DNA from: Nocardia rhizosphaerihabitans
Lineage (GTDB): Bacteria > Actinomycetota > Actinomycetes > Mycobacteriales > Mycobacteriaceae
Assembly (NCBI RefSeq): GCF_014646295.1
Contig: NZ_BMNE01000002.1
Span: 374,595 to 438,594 of the forward strand
Direction: 5' to 3'
Length of the DNA: 64,000 bases
The position numbers and the translations under genes were made by a program. The notes beneath the pieces were generated by a model. It saw only the letters and a list, made by a program, of their open reading frames with translations. It was not told the origin of the DNA and did not search any database. Shown here piece after piece: positions 1 to 50,604 of this stretch (within the stretch, counting starts at the first letter, position 1; each line of letters starts with the position of its first letter).

Positions 1-1
1 C

Positions 2-1123
2 GACGGAGTGGCGACGCTGCCCGCGATCAGCGGGTTGCAGCCCGGCACCCACCATGTGCTCGCGACCTACCTGGCCGACGATCCGACCAGGGTGTTCGCA
101 CCGGTCTTCGGCAGTGTCGGCCTGCTGGTGCAGGCGGTGAAGGTGCCCACCGAGGTCCATCTGACGGTGCCGCCGCCCCCGGTGCTGGCAGGCGCGGTCG
201 TCGGCGCCACCGTCACCGTGCCCACCCCGAAGCCGGACGCTCCGAAACCCACCGGCGCGATCCAGTTCTCGCAGAACGGTTCCCCGCTCGGCGCTCCGGT
301 GCCGATCGCCGCGGACGGCACGGCGAGTTCGCCGCCGCTGCGAGCCGGTTCGGGAACGGTCCAGGCGCACTACCTCGGTGACGAGGTCTACGCGCAGTCG
401 CAAGGCCGGGTCGACCTCACCGTCTACACCGCCACCTCGACGACAACGGTGACCGCCAACCACAATCCGGTCACCTACTTCGAACAGCTCGACCTCACCG
501 CGACCCTCGCCCGAGATCCGGCGGGCCAGATCGACTCCGGCACCGTCCAGTTCTCCGCCGACGGAAGACCTCTCGGCGCAGCGGTTCCCGTCGACAACGG
601 CACGGCGATCGCCCGCGATGTCGACATCGCCCACCTCGGCTTCGGCACGCATCTGGTCACCGCCGACTACTCCGGCGACGCGGCGACGGGTGTCGCGCCG
701 AGCCGCGGCACGATGACGTTGTGGGTGCTGAAGGTCGGCCAGTCACCCGGTGACCACCCCGGCGATATCGACGTCCACCTCGATCTGCCGCGCACGGCCG
801 ACCCCGGTGAACAGGTGACGGCGACGATCACTGTCACCAATGTCGGCGGACGGCAAGCCACCGCTGTCGAGGCCAGGTTGTCGACCCAGGGCTGGGACCG
901 GCTGGTCGATCCCGGTGGCGGCGAGGTGCGGCCGACCCTCGTGCGGTTCCTGCTGCCCACGCTCGAGGCGGGCGAGACCAGGACCTTCACGGTCGTCCTG
1001 GAAGCGCCACGGCGGCTGGCGTTGATCACCTCGTTCCTGCACGCGTCGAGCACGAGCACCGACCTGAACCCGCTGAACAACCTGCACCTCGCGTCGACCT
1101 TCGTCCGGGCGAGCTGGAGCTGA
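2..1123 (+). CDS. Ig-like repeat surface/secreted protein (C-terminal part)
   Basis: The reading frame is open to the left edge, so this is the C-terminal part of a longer gene; the GTG at 8 is unlikely to be the real start. The 373 visible residues contain about three beta-rich Ig-like repeats of roughly 95 residues, with the recurring pattern GTVQFSxDGxPLG ... GTHxVTADYSGD seen in bacterial Ig-like (Big_3-type) domains. A final region of about 120 residues resembles a DUF11/CARDB-type domain (TVTNVGGRQATAVEARL ... LEAGETRTF). No LPXTG motif or C-terminal membrane anchor is visible, so it is probably secreted or held by an N-terminal feature outside the window. An adhesin-like or structural cell-envelope role is inferred from repeat type only. 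It ends at TGA 1121-1123, 61 bases before cobM on the same strand. Confidence 0.75.
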   Translation, partial: DGVATLPAISGLQPGTHHVLATYLADDPTRVFAPVFGSVGLLVQAVKVPTEVHLTVPPPPVLAGAVVGATVTVPTPKPDAPKPTGAIQFSQNGSPLGAPVPIAADGTASSPPLRAGSGTVQAHYLGDEVYAQSQGRVDLTVYTATSTTTVTANHNPVTYFEQLDLTATLARDPAGQIDSGTVQFSADGRPLGAAVPVDNGTAIARDVDIAHLGFGTHLVTADYSGDAATGVAPSRGTMTLWVLKVGQSPGDHPGDIDVHLDLPRTADPGEQVTATITVTNVGGRQATAVEARLSTQGWDRLVDPGGGEVRPTLVRFLLPTLEAGETRTFTVVLEAPRRLALITSFLHASSTSTDLNPLNNLHLASTFVRASWS

Positions 1124-1172
1124 GCCGCCGCGCACCGTCGATGCGGCCGGAATCCGGGCACGGGCGGGGATC

Positions 1173-1178
1173 TACGCT
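1173..1178 (+). promoter_or_regulatory. Candidate -10 element of a leaderless cobM promoter
   Basis: TACGCT fits the actinobacterial TANNNT -10 pattern and ends 6 bases before the cobM ATG. That is the spacing expected when transcription starts at the initiation codon. No Shine-Dalgarno sequence lies in front of the ATG, which supports leaderless initiation. No convincing -35 was identified. Confidence 0.35.
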
Positions 1179-1184
1179 GCTGGC

Positions 1185-1934
1185 ATGACGGTGCATTTCA
1201 TCGGGGCGGGCCCCGGCGCAGCCGACCTGCTCACGGTGCGCGCGGTGAACCTGCTGCGCGAGAGCCCGGTCTGCCTCTACGCGGGCACCTACCTCGATCC
1301 CGAGGTCCTCGCCCACTGCGCGCCGGACACCGAACTGATCGACACCCAGCGCCTCGACCTGGACCAGATCACCGACCACCTGGTCCGCGCCCACCAGGCA
1401 GGCCATGACGTGGCCCGCCTGTGCTCGGGCGACCCATCCCTCTATTCGGCCCTCACCGAACAGACCCGCCGCCTGGACGCGCACGGCGTCCCCTGGGACA
1501 TCACCCCCGGCGTCCCCGCCTACGCGGCAGCGGCCGCCGCCCTCGGCACCGAACTGACCGTCCCCGAGGTCGTCCAGTCGGTCGTCCTCACCCGCGCCCA
1601 GGCCCGCTCCACCGCGATGCCCGCGGGCGAGGCACTCGCCAACTTCGCCGCCACCGGCGCCACCCTCGCCCTGCACCTCGCGATCACCCGCATCCGGGTC
1701 ATCGCCGAGGAACTCGCCGACGAGTACGGCGCCGACTGCCCGGTCGCCGTCGTCTACCGCGCCAGCCAGCCCGAACAACTGATCCTGCGCGGCACCCTCG
1801 CCGACATCGCCGACCAGGTCGAAGCCGCCGGCCTCCGCCAAGCCGCCGTCATCCTGGTCGGCCGCGCCATGACCCCGTCGATCGACTGCGCCCAGTCCCA
1901 CCTCTACGACCCGGCCAGGGTCAGAGGCCTGTGA
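1185..1934 (+). CDS. cobM: Precorrin-4 C11-methyltransferase
   Basis: This 249-residue SAM-dependent tetrapyrrole methylase moves a methyl group to C-11 of precorrin-4 to give precorrin-5 in cobalamin (B12) corrin-ring synthesis. Full-length family features are visible. An N-terminal GAGPGAADLLTVRA loop at residues 8-21 contributes to SAM binding. The CobM-typical YAGTYLDPEVL follows at about 32-42. LCSGDPSLYSAL at about 78-89 corresponds to the family's GDPSxY motif, and TPGVPAYAAAAA at about 107-118 follows it. Length is normal for CobM (about 250 residues). The ATG at 1185 is the only start that keeps the GAGPG loop at the proper distance. No other corrin gene is in the window, so the gene is separated from the rest of the pathway. 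Confidence 0.92.
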   Translation: MTVHFIGAGPGAADLLTVRAVNLLRESPVCLYAGTYLDPEVLAHCAPDTELIDTQRLDLDQITDHLVRAHQAGHDVARLCSGDPSLYSALTEQTRRLDAHGVPWDITPGVPAYAAAAAALGTELTVPEVVQSVVLTRAQARSTAMPAGEALANFAATGATLALHLAITRIRVIAEELADEYGADCPVAVVYRASQPEQLILRGTLADIADQVEAAGLRQAAVILVGRAMTPSIDCAQSHLYDPARVRGL

Positions 1935-1995
1935 TCCACGCCTCACTCGCTGCGGCGCCGGGGCGCTCCCGTGACGATGTGAGCGCACAGACAAG

Positions 1996-2018
1996 CGTCA
2001 GCTAACGGGCCGCTGACG
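1996..2018 (+). terminator. Possible terminator hairpin after cobM
   Basis: Perfect 7-bp arms, CGTCAGC (1996-2002) and GCTGACG (2012-2018), enclose a 9-base loop 61 bases after the cobM stop. There is no T-tract, which is common for actinobacterial hairpin terminators, so the assignment is tentative. Confidence 0.35.
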
Positions 2019-2055
2019 GTCTACCTGGGCCGATGTCGCGTCGCTATGGAGGTGG

Positions 2056-2085
2056 TTGGTTGCCGGGCGAGCGCACCGGTAGATT
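2056..2085 (+). promoter_or_regulatory. Candidate promoter for the NRPS leader transcript
   Basis: TTGGTT (2056-2061) and TAGATT (2080-2085) are separated by 18 bases and resemble an actinobacterial housekeeping promoter. The -10 lies 6 bases upstream of an ATG at 2092, so the transcript could begin with a short leader ORF. It would continue about 230 bases to the NRPS start. This is a pattern match only. Confidence 0.35.
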
Positions 2086-2091
2086 GGTGCG

Positions 2092-2157
2092 ATGGTTTGC
2101 GAAGAGCACACCGGCGCTGCCGGGTCCTCGATCATGAGCATGGTCTCGGCCATGTAA
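2092..2157 (+). CDS. Putative 21-residue leader ORF upstream of the NRPS
   Basis: An ATG-TAA ORF of 21 codons begins 6 bases after a TANNNT element, so it could be translated as a leaderless message. Four of its last ten residues are serine (codons TCC, TCG, AGC, TCG) and it contains one threonine. These are the amino acids the downstream NRPS is predicted to use most. The peptide matches nothing I recognise. It lies in a 387-base stretch (1935-2321) with no other gene. It may be a chance ORF, and coding status is unproven. Confidence 0.2.
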   Translation: MVCEEHTGAAGSSIMSMVSAM

Positions 2158-2230
2158 CAAGATCGGACGGGCCGACAGATAGTGCCAATGGACATTTTTT
2201 GCCTGATTGATTTCGAGAATTGAACCCGAG

Positions 2231-2269
2231 ACGCAGGCGCCACGCTAGTTCTGGCTGAGGCGCCTGCGT
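2231..2269 (+). promoter_or_regulatory. Perfect 11-bp inverted repeat in the NRPS leader
   Basis: ACGCAGGCGCC (2231-2241) and GGCGCCTGCGT (2259-2269) are perfect complements around a 17-base loop. The right arm ends 5 bases before the in-frame GTG at 2274 and 53 bases before the TTG at 2322. In RNA it would form a GC-rich stem occupying any ribosome-binding region for the GTG. It could act as an attenuator or mRNA-stabilising stem, or, as DNA, as an operator. There is no T-tract. Confidence 0.5.
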
Positions 2270-2321
2270 TCCGGTGTCGTCGGGGAGCGCCTACCCAGGT
2301 GTTCCGGAAACGAGGTTTGGG

Positions 2322-46154
<43,833 letters not shown>

Positions 46155-46160
46155 GCAGGA

Positions 46161-46201
46161 GCGCCGAGCGCCGCGGAGATCACCTCCGCGGCGCTCGGCG
46201 C
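46161..46201 (+). terminator. Strong terminator after the NRPS
   Basis: Perfect 18-bp arms (46161-46178 and 46184-46201) enclose a 5-base loop, ATCAC, starting 6 bases after the NRPS stop codon. This is the strongest simple hairpin in the window. It should separate the NRPS transcript from the type VII secretion cassette. No T-tract follows. Confidence 0.85.
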
Positions 46202-46337
46202 ACCCATCGGTACCGGCCTCGACAGTGCCGCCCGAGATCCGAGGGAACCAACCACGCTCCCGCCGCGTCCAAGTAGGTATGCACCACAACCACCCGCTTC
46301 GTCCGGGGAGCTCCGGATACCGACCCGAGGTCCTGTG

Positions 46338-47147
46338 ATGGCCGGGGGATACTTCAATCACTACGACGATCCGGAAGAGTTCTGGGACGAGGAACCTCTT
46401 GTCCGGAAGTCGGCGCCGCCGTGGGAAGCCTCACCCGCTCCCGCTCCGCCGTCGGGTTTCGCCCAGCCCGACCCCGCCGCGCCACGTGCTGTGAATCCCT
46501 TCGACATCGACGAGCTCATGCAAGAGTTCGCGAAGTTCCATGGGTACACCCAGGCGATCTCCGGCTTGATGCAGGAGGTGATGTCCGCCGGGCCGGATCG
46601 AGCTACGGCCCGCGACAGCACAGGAGTCGTCGAAGTCGGTATCAGCAGGGCCGGCGAGCTGATCGAGATAGCGGTATCGGACGACTGGCGCCGGGTGCTC
46701 GATCGGAGCACGCTCGGGCAGGCCGTGACCGACGCGGTAAGGAACGCCGAGCGGAAGATTCTCGAATCGACGAGTATCGCCGCGGTCGACAACGGCACGA
46801 TCGATCGGCTCGAGGCGCTGAGCATGGACGACGTCGTGCCGACGAAGTTCACCGCGCCCGAACCTACTTCGGCTCCGATCGGCGACTCGGGCCTGCTGCT
46901 GGAGCATGCGCTGCAGATTCTGTCCGGCAGTCCTCGGGCCGCGGAGGTCGACACCTTCGTCGGTGAGGTCGGCACGGAGTCGGAGATCTCCGTATCGACC
47001 ACGCTGGGCCGAAATGGCATCGCCGAGTGCGTCGTTCGTATTCCCTGGGGGATGGACGTCGGGGGCGGCTCGATCTCCTGGGCGGTCAAGGAATCCTACG
47101 ATCAGGCATACCGTCGTCGACTCGAAGGGGCCGGCCATGGGCGCTGA
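46338..47147 (+). CDS. YbaB/EbfC-family protein of a type VII secretion cassette (EspL-like)
   Basis: The 269-residue protein has a low-complexity N-terminus rich in Asp, Glu, Pro and Ala (about residues 1-55). A central region follows, with the YbaB/EbfC pattern VVEVGISRAGELIEIAVSDDWRR ... LGQAVTDAVRNAERKI. A variable C-terminal part ends in VRIPWGMDVGGGSISWAVKESYDQAY. Related YbaB-like proteins in actinobacteria, such as EspL, accompany ESX secretion substrates and may act as chaperones or nucleoid-type factors. ATG 46338 is preferred over the GTG three bases upstream because GAGG (46327-46330) then lies 7 bases away. The 3' end overlaps the next gene by 11 bases, so the two are translationally linked. 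The exact function is unknown. Confidence 0.7.
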   Translation: MAGGYFNHYDDPEEFWDEEPLVRKSAPPWEASPAPAPPSGFAQPDPAAPRAVNPFDIDELMQEFAKFHGYTQAISGLMQEVMSAGPDRATARDSTGVVEVGISRAGELIEIAVSDDWRRVLDRSTLGQAVTDAVRNAERKILESTSIAAVDNGTIDRLEALSMDDVVPTKFTAPEPTSAPIGDSGLLLEHALQILSGSPRAAEVDTFVGEVGTESEISVSTTLGRNGIAECVVRIPWGMDVGGGSISWAVKESYDQAYRRRLEGAGHGR

Positions 47148-47448
47148 TCCGGAAAAGCTCGCGGTCGCTACGGGGTCGTTGCGGAACGACGCGACCGTGT
47201 GGGACGGCAAATCCACCACCATGTCGGAGATTCAGGCGAAGATTCAGACCCTGACCTTCACTCACATCGAAGCGGGATTGTTCTTCACGATCACGAGTGC
47301 GAACGACAAGCTCGTGACAGACCTGACCGGCCGATCTGGTGAGGCAGCACAGCGCTTCACCGAGGTGGCCAACGTACTGCGTGTCTGTGCGGATACCTAT
47401 GAGGCCGAAGACAACGCGGGCAAGCACAACCTCGATAGCATCTGGTAG
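47137..47448 (+). CDS. EspC-like type VII secretion target
   Basis: This small 103-residue, mostly helical protein has the layout of EspC/DUF2580-type ESX substrates. A helical hairpin contains a central turn (GLFFTITSANDKLVTDLTGRSGEAAQRF), and the C-terminal tail contains YEAED, a match to the general type VII export signal YxxxD/E. The ATG at 47137 lies inside the end of the upstream gene and is preceded by AAGGGG (47125-47130) at 6-base spacing. It probably forms a partner complex with one of its neighbours and is exported by an ESX system encoded elsewhere. No ESX ATPase or membrane component is in the window. Confidence 0.7.
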   Translation: MGADPEKLAVATGSLRNDATVWDGKSTTMSEIQAKIQTLTFTHIEAGLFFTITSANDKLVTDLTGRSGEAAQRFTEVANVLRVCADTYEAEDNAGKHNLDSIW

Positions 47449-47463
47449 ACCAGGAAGCTGATC

Positions 47464-48243
47464 ATGACTTTTGATATCTCCCAATACAATTCCGTGCTCG
47501 ACGGCCTGGACAAGTTCTTCGACAAGGTCGACAGCGCGATCACCACGGATGTCCCGAACGCGCAGTCCGATGCTCTCGATCTCCCGTATGTGCGGTTGCT
47601 GCCGTCGCTGCAGAAAGTCATCAATGCCTGCGCGGACAAGATCATCGAGATCTGCAATTGGATCTGGACAAAGATCAAAGAGATATACACCGGAATACGT
47701 GCGCCATACGAGATGTATCTCCGCAGCAAGGACTGGGCCGACATCCGCGACGATGCGAACGGCGTCAAGCAGGGCATCGACCCCAACAATGTAGAAGCTC
47801 TTCGGTATTGGGAGGGCACGGCGCGCCTCGCGTACATGCAGACGTGCACCAGTCAGAGCGCGGCCGCGGGAACGTTCTCCGACATCGCTGAGAAGGCCCG
47901 GAGCGCGATGATGGATGCCGCGGTGGGCGGTCTCGCCTTCTACGTCGGGATCCTGGTTATCTGCGCCGAGTTCTTGCTCGGTCTCGCCAGGGCGATCGGC
48001 GAGCTGCTCTCCGGCGTCGGAGCGCCCATCAGCATCGTCGACATCGCCGCCACCTCCGGTATCTCCACCGCTGCCATCTGGGCGGCGCTCGCCGCGCTCT
48101 CGACGTTCCTCGGCGCGCAGGCGAAGGCCTTCGGGGACCTGGATCGGTCCTTCCCCGAAGGGAAGTGGCCGGATTCGCAGTCCGCGAGTTTCGGTGACGC
48201 GTCGGTCGTAGGAGACAACGAATCCAACTGGAAGATCGCGTGA
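47464..48243 (+). CDS. Type VII secretion-associated hypothetical protein with two hydrophobic helices
   Basis: I do not recognise a named family for this 259-residue protein. The first 150 residues are helical and rich in Trp, Tyr and Asp, including RYWEGTARLAYMQ at about 118-130. Two long hydrophobic helices follow, at about 160-182 and 192-214. A polar, Ser- and Asp-rich tail carries no membrane character. The arrangement recalls ESX-associated EspE-like or toxin-carrier proteins that accompany EspC-like partners. The ATG is preceded by AGGAAG at 6-base spacing. The stop codon TGA (48241-48243) overlaps the next gene's GTG start, so the cassette is an operon. A secreted or membrane-inserting role is inferred from context. 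Confidence 0.6.
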   Translation: MTFDISQYNSVLDGLDKFFDKVDSAITTDVPNAQSDALDLPYVRLLPSLQKVINACADKIIEICNWIWTKIKEIYTGIRAPYEMYLRSKDWADIRDDANGVKQGIDPNNVEALRYWEGTARLAYMQTCTSQSAAAGTFSDIAEKARSAMMDAAVGGLAFYVGILVICAEFLLGLARAIGELLSGVGAPISIVDIAATSGISTAAIWAALAALSTFLGAQAKAFGDLDRSFPEGKWPDSQSASFGDASVVGDNESNWKIA

Positions 48244-48671
48244 GCATGTCTCCGGAACGAGTGCGGGATGTCGCTCGCTGGGAACAGCGGGTCCGCTTGT
48301 TCGGGCTCGCTGTGCTGGCGGTGCCGCCCACACTGATCGGGTGTGGACTGATGTTCACCTTTGTCGGCGAGTGGGCGGGGGTCGGTCCGGTTCAGCGCGT
48401 TGTCATCGGCTGCGCGTTGCTGATGCAGGTGCCTGCGATCGGGGTCAGTTGGCGGGTGCCACCGACCGGACGGCGCCTGATCGTAGTGCGCAGCGCATTC
48501 TTCGCTACCTACGCGGCGGTGGCGGCAGCGGCGGCTCTCCTGGCCCGCGAGGAGGACTGGGAGATCTTGGCCATCCCGGTCTTCCTGATGCTGATCTTCT
48601 CCTTGCACGCCCTGTACGAACGCTGCGTCCGCCGCTTCGAGAGGTTCGGCGGGGCGGAAGCCGGGGCGTGA
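48240..48671 (+). CDS. Small four-helix membrane protein
   Basis: This 143-residue protein has about four predicted membrane segments. They are LFGLAVLAVPPTLIGCGLMF, VVIGCALLMQVPAIGVSW, SAFFATYAAVAAAAALLA and ILAIPVFLMLIFSLHALY. A basic, arginine-rich C-terminus (ERCVRRFERF) suggests a cytoplasmic tail. The GTG start forms a GTGA overlap with the previous stop, indicating translational coupling; an ATG at 48246 is the alternative start. It shows no catalytic motif and I do not recognise a family. Context suggests an accessory part of the type VII secretion cassette. Confidence 0.6.
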   Translation: MSMSPERVRDVARWEQRVRLFGLAVLAVPPTLIGCGLMFTFVGEWAGVGPVQRVVIGCALLMQVPAIGVSWRVPPTGRRLIVVRSAFFATYAAVAAAAALLAREEDWEILAIPVFLMLIFSLHALYERCVRRFERFGGAEAGA

Positions 48672-48672
48672 C

Positions 48673-49845
48673 GTGCGGTCTTGCGTTCCGAAATGTGCGG
48701 AACGCAAAACCGGGATAAGGTCCGGTTCCCTACAGGAAAACAGGAAGGGAGCGGTCGACATAACGCTTCGGATTTGGCTGAGTAGTGCAGGTGCGGCGAC
48801 CGTTCAGGTCATGCGGTTGCTGCGGGAGAACCCGGACGGCGTGGACGTCACCATCTACGCCAGCAACGTGGACCCGGGTGCGGCCGCTCTCTCGGTGTGC
48901 GATGTATCGGCGATCGAACCTCGGTACGTCGACAACGAGGAGTACGCGCAGTTCGCGCTCGACTTCTGTCGGACGCACCGCATCGATGTCCTCATTCCGC
49001 CTCGGCGCCTCGACGCGCTCGCCGGCCGGGTCGCGGACTTCGCCGCGGTCGGCACCAGTCTCATGTGTTCGCCGTTGTCCGCCGTGCGGGCGCTGACCAG
49101 CAAAGTCCGCACCTACGAGATCGCCGGTGCGGCGGGCATTCCCGTGCCACCGTGGCGGGAGGCGAGCGACGCCGACGAGTTCTACGCCGCCGTCGACGAA
49201 TTGTCGCGAGACGGCGAGACGTTGTGCATCAAACCGAGTGGCGAGTACTCGGCGTTCGGCTTCCGCATCCTCGACGACCGCCCGCTGACCCTGGCGAGCC
49301 TGCGGGTCGCTCCCCGGCCGGTGGCCTCGGTCGAGGCGGTAGCGGGGGCCTTGCGGCGGGCGGCCGAGGAGGGGGAGTTCGTACCCCCACTGCTCGTCAT
49401 GCCGTTTCTCGAAGGTCCGGAGATCAGCATCGACTGCCTGTCGGCACCGGGAGGTGAACTGCTGGTGGGTATTCCGCGCGCCAAACAGGGCCGCTTCCGC
49501 ACACTGCTGGACGACCCCGCGGTCGTCGATATCGCCCGACAGCTGGTCCGGCACTTCGAACTGGCCTACCTGACCAATGTGCAACTGCGTTATCGCGGTG
49601 GACAACCGGTGCTGCTCGAGGTCAACCCACGCCCGTCGGCGGGCCTGTTCCACACCGCCTTCGCCGACGTGAATCTGCCCTGGGCCGCGGTCCGCCTACT
49701 GCTGGAACGGGATTCGGGGCTGCGGCGTCCGCCACGCCTCGGCGCCTGCCTCGCCGTGACGGAAGCGGTCATGGAGGTCACCCCCCATCGCGGCGATCAG
49801 GCTCCCGATTGGGTACGCCGGAGCGCGGACCTGGTACCGGGCTGA
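48673..49845 (+). CDS. ATP-grasp domain carboxylate-amine ligase-like protein
   Basis: The protein has the order of ATP-grasp enzymes. An N-terminal Rossmann-like half (LRIWLSSAGAATVQVMRLL, DVLIPPRRLDALA) leads to SKVRTYEIAGAAGIPVPPW. The ATP-grasp half follows, with CIKPSGEYSAFGFRIL, LVMPFLEGPEISIDCL and the metal-binding VLLEVNPRPSAG. These enzymes join a carboxylate to an amine via an acyl-phosphate; the substrate here is unknown. The start is uncertain: GTG 48673 is the only normal in-frame start, but homology seems to begin about 30 codons later. There a good ribosome site (GGAAGGGA) precedes GTC-GAC-ATA, with no ordinary start codon. It lies one base after the previous stop and may belong to the same operon. 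Confidence 0.75.
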   Translation: MRSCVPKCAERKTGIRSGSLQENRKGAVDITLRIWLSSAGAATVQVMRLLRENPDGVDVTIYASNVDPGAAALSVCDVSAIEPRYVDNEEYAQFALDFCRTHRIDVLIPPRRLDALAGRVADFAAVGTSLMCSPLSAVRALTSKVRTYEIAGAAGIPVPPWREASDADEFYAAVDELSRDGETLCIKPSGEYSAFGFRILDDRPLTLASLRVAPRPVASVEAVAGALRRAAEEGEFVPPLLVMPFLEGPEISIDCLSAPGGELLVGIPRAKQGRFRTLLDDPAVVDIARQLVRHFELAYLTNVQLRYRGGQPVLLEVNPRPSAGLFHTAFADVNLPWAAVRLLLERDSGLRRPPRLGACLAVTEAVMEVTPHRGDQAPDWVRRSADLVPG

Positions 49846-49870
49846 TCGAGTTGCCCGGCCGCAGGCTCGC

Positions 49871-50512
49871 CTAGCTGGGCTGGAGTAGGTGGTTCAGGCC
49901 GTCGAGGAGTAGGTCGAGGCCGAAGGCGAAATCCGCTAGTCCGGAGTGGGTTCCGTCGATGACCAGGGTGGCGAGGGCGTGCATGTGGGGGTGCGTTTCC
50001 GGCGGGATCAGGTGGAGGAATTGCGTTGCCGCCGAGCGGTATTCGTTGGGGTCGAGGGGGAAGTTGATCGCTTGCAGGGTGAAGCCGTAGATGTGGCTGT
50101 CGAGGGCGTTCCAGGCTCGGTCGGCTTGTTCGTAGGTGAAGCCCGCGGTGATCAGGCAGGCGAGGGTGGCGTCGATGTAGCGGAGCATGGCGGGGCCGAC
50201 GTTGACGCGCGAGCCGAGCAGGCCGGTGGCCCAGCGGTGGCGGAGCAGGACCTCGTGGGCCGAGGTGGCGCGGCGGCGTAGCTCGGCCCGCCAGTCGCCG
50301 TCCGCTCGGGGGACGTAGATCTCGGCGACGACCAGGTCGATGATGCCGTCGAGGAGGTCGTCCTTGTTGGCGACATGGTTGTACAGCGACATCGCCTCCA
50401 CGCCGACCGCCTTGGCGAGCTTGCGCATCGATAGCGCGTCCAGGCCCTCCTGATCGGCGAGGTCGATCGCCGTGCGCAGGACTCGTTCCCTGGTCAGCGG
50501 GGTGCGTGGCAT
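49871..50512 (-). CDS. TetR-family transcriptional repressor
   Basis: This 213-residue regulator has an N-terminal helix-turn-helix (RERVLRTAIDLADQEGLDALSMRKLAKAVGVEAMSLYNHVANKDDLL, residues 8-54). Its C-terminal ligand domain is of the TetR_C type (HRWATGLLGSRVNVGPAMLRYIDATLACLITAGF). It is transcribed away from the oxidoreductase gene at 50605. Two identical-pattern palindromes (50539-50553 and 50573-50587) lie in the 92-base gap. It most likely represses itself and the oxidoreductase until a small, probably hydrophobic, ligand binds. The ATG lies 26 bases from the nearer operator. Confidence 0.88.
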   Translation of the reverse strand: MPRTPLTRERVLRTAIDLADQEGLDALSMRKLAKAVGVEAMSLYNHVANKDDLLDGIIDLVVAEIYVPRADGDWRAELRRRATSAHEVLLRHRWATGLLGSRVNVGPAMLRYIDATLACLITAGFTYEQADRAWNALDSHIYGFTLQAINFPLDPNEYRSAATQFLHLIPPETHPHMHALATLVIDGTHSGLADFAFGLDLLLDGLNHLLQPS

Positions 50513-50538
50513 GCGGCTCCTGACTGATTCCTTGACCT

Positions 50539-50553
50539 ACTTACGGCGTAAGT
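50539..50553. promoter_or_regulatory. TetR operator, site 1
   Basis: ACTTACGGCGTAAGT is a palindrome with 6-bp arms (ACTTAC/GTAAGT) around GGC. It shares the arms exactly with site 2, 34 bases away. It lies between the divergent TetR and oxidoreductase genes and is the probable binding site of the TetR protein. Confidence 0.75.
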
Positions 50554-50572
50554 GTACCGTCTGTCGCAACAT

Positions 50573-50587
50573 ACTTACGCTGTAAGT
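50573..50587. promoter_or_regulatory. TetR operator, site 2
   Basis: ACTTACGCTGTAAGT has the same arms as site 1 with a different 3-base centre. It ends 17 bases before the favoured oxidoreductase start codon, so a bound repressor would block that promoter or the transcription start. Confidence 0.75.
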
Positions 50588-50604
50588 GCGAGATGAGGAA
50601 CGTC

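Noticed and set aside
2188..2223. Eleven-codon ORF just before the NRPS leader hairpin
   Set aside because: No ribosome site or promoter at suitable spacing; such short ORFs arise by chance in a locally AT-richer stretch.
2274..2321. GTG at 2274 as NRPS start
   Set aside because: No ribosome site, and the leader hairpin ends 5 bases upstream; TTG 2322 has a good GAGG site. Not excluded completely.
49330..49355. Possible fourth copy of the in-frame repeat (GAGGCGGTAGCGG) in the ATP-grasp gene
   Set aside because: Only 13 bases match the core, and the flanks do not align. No length difference is apparent in the protein, so this is likely coincidence.
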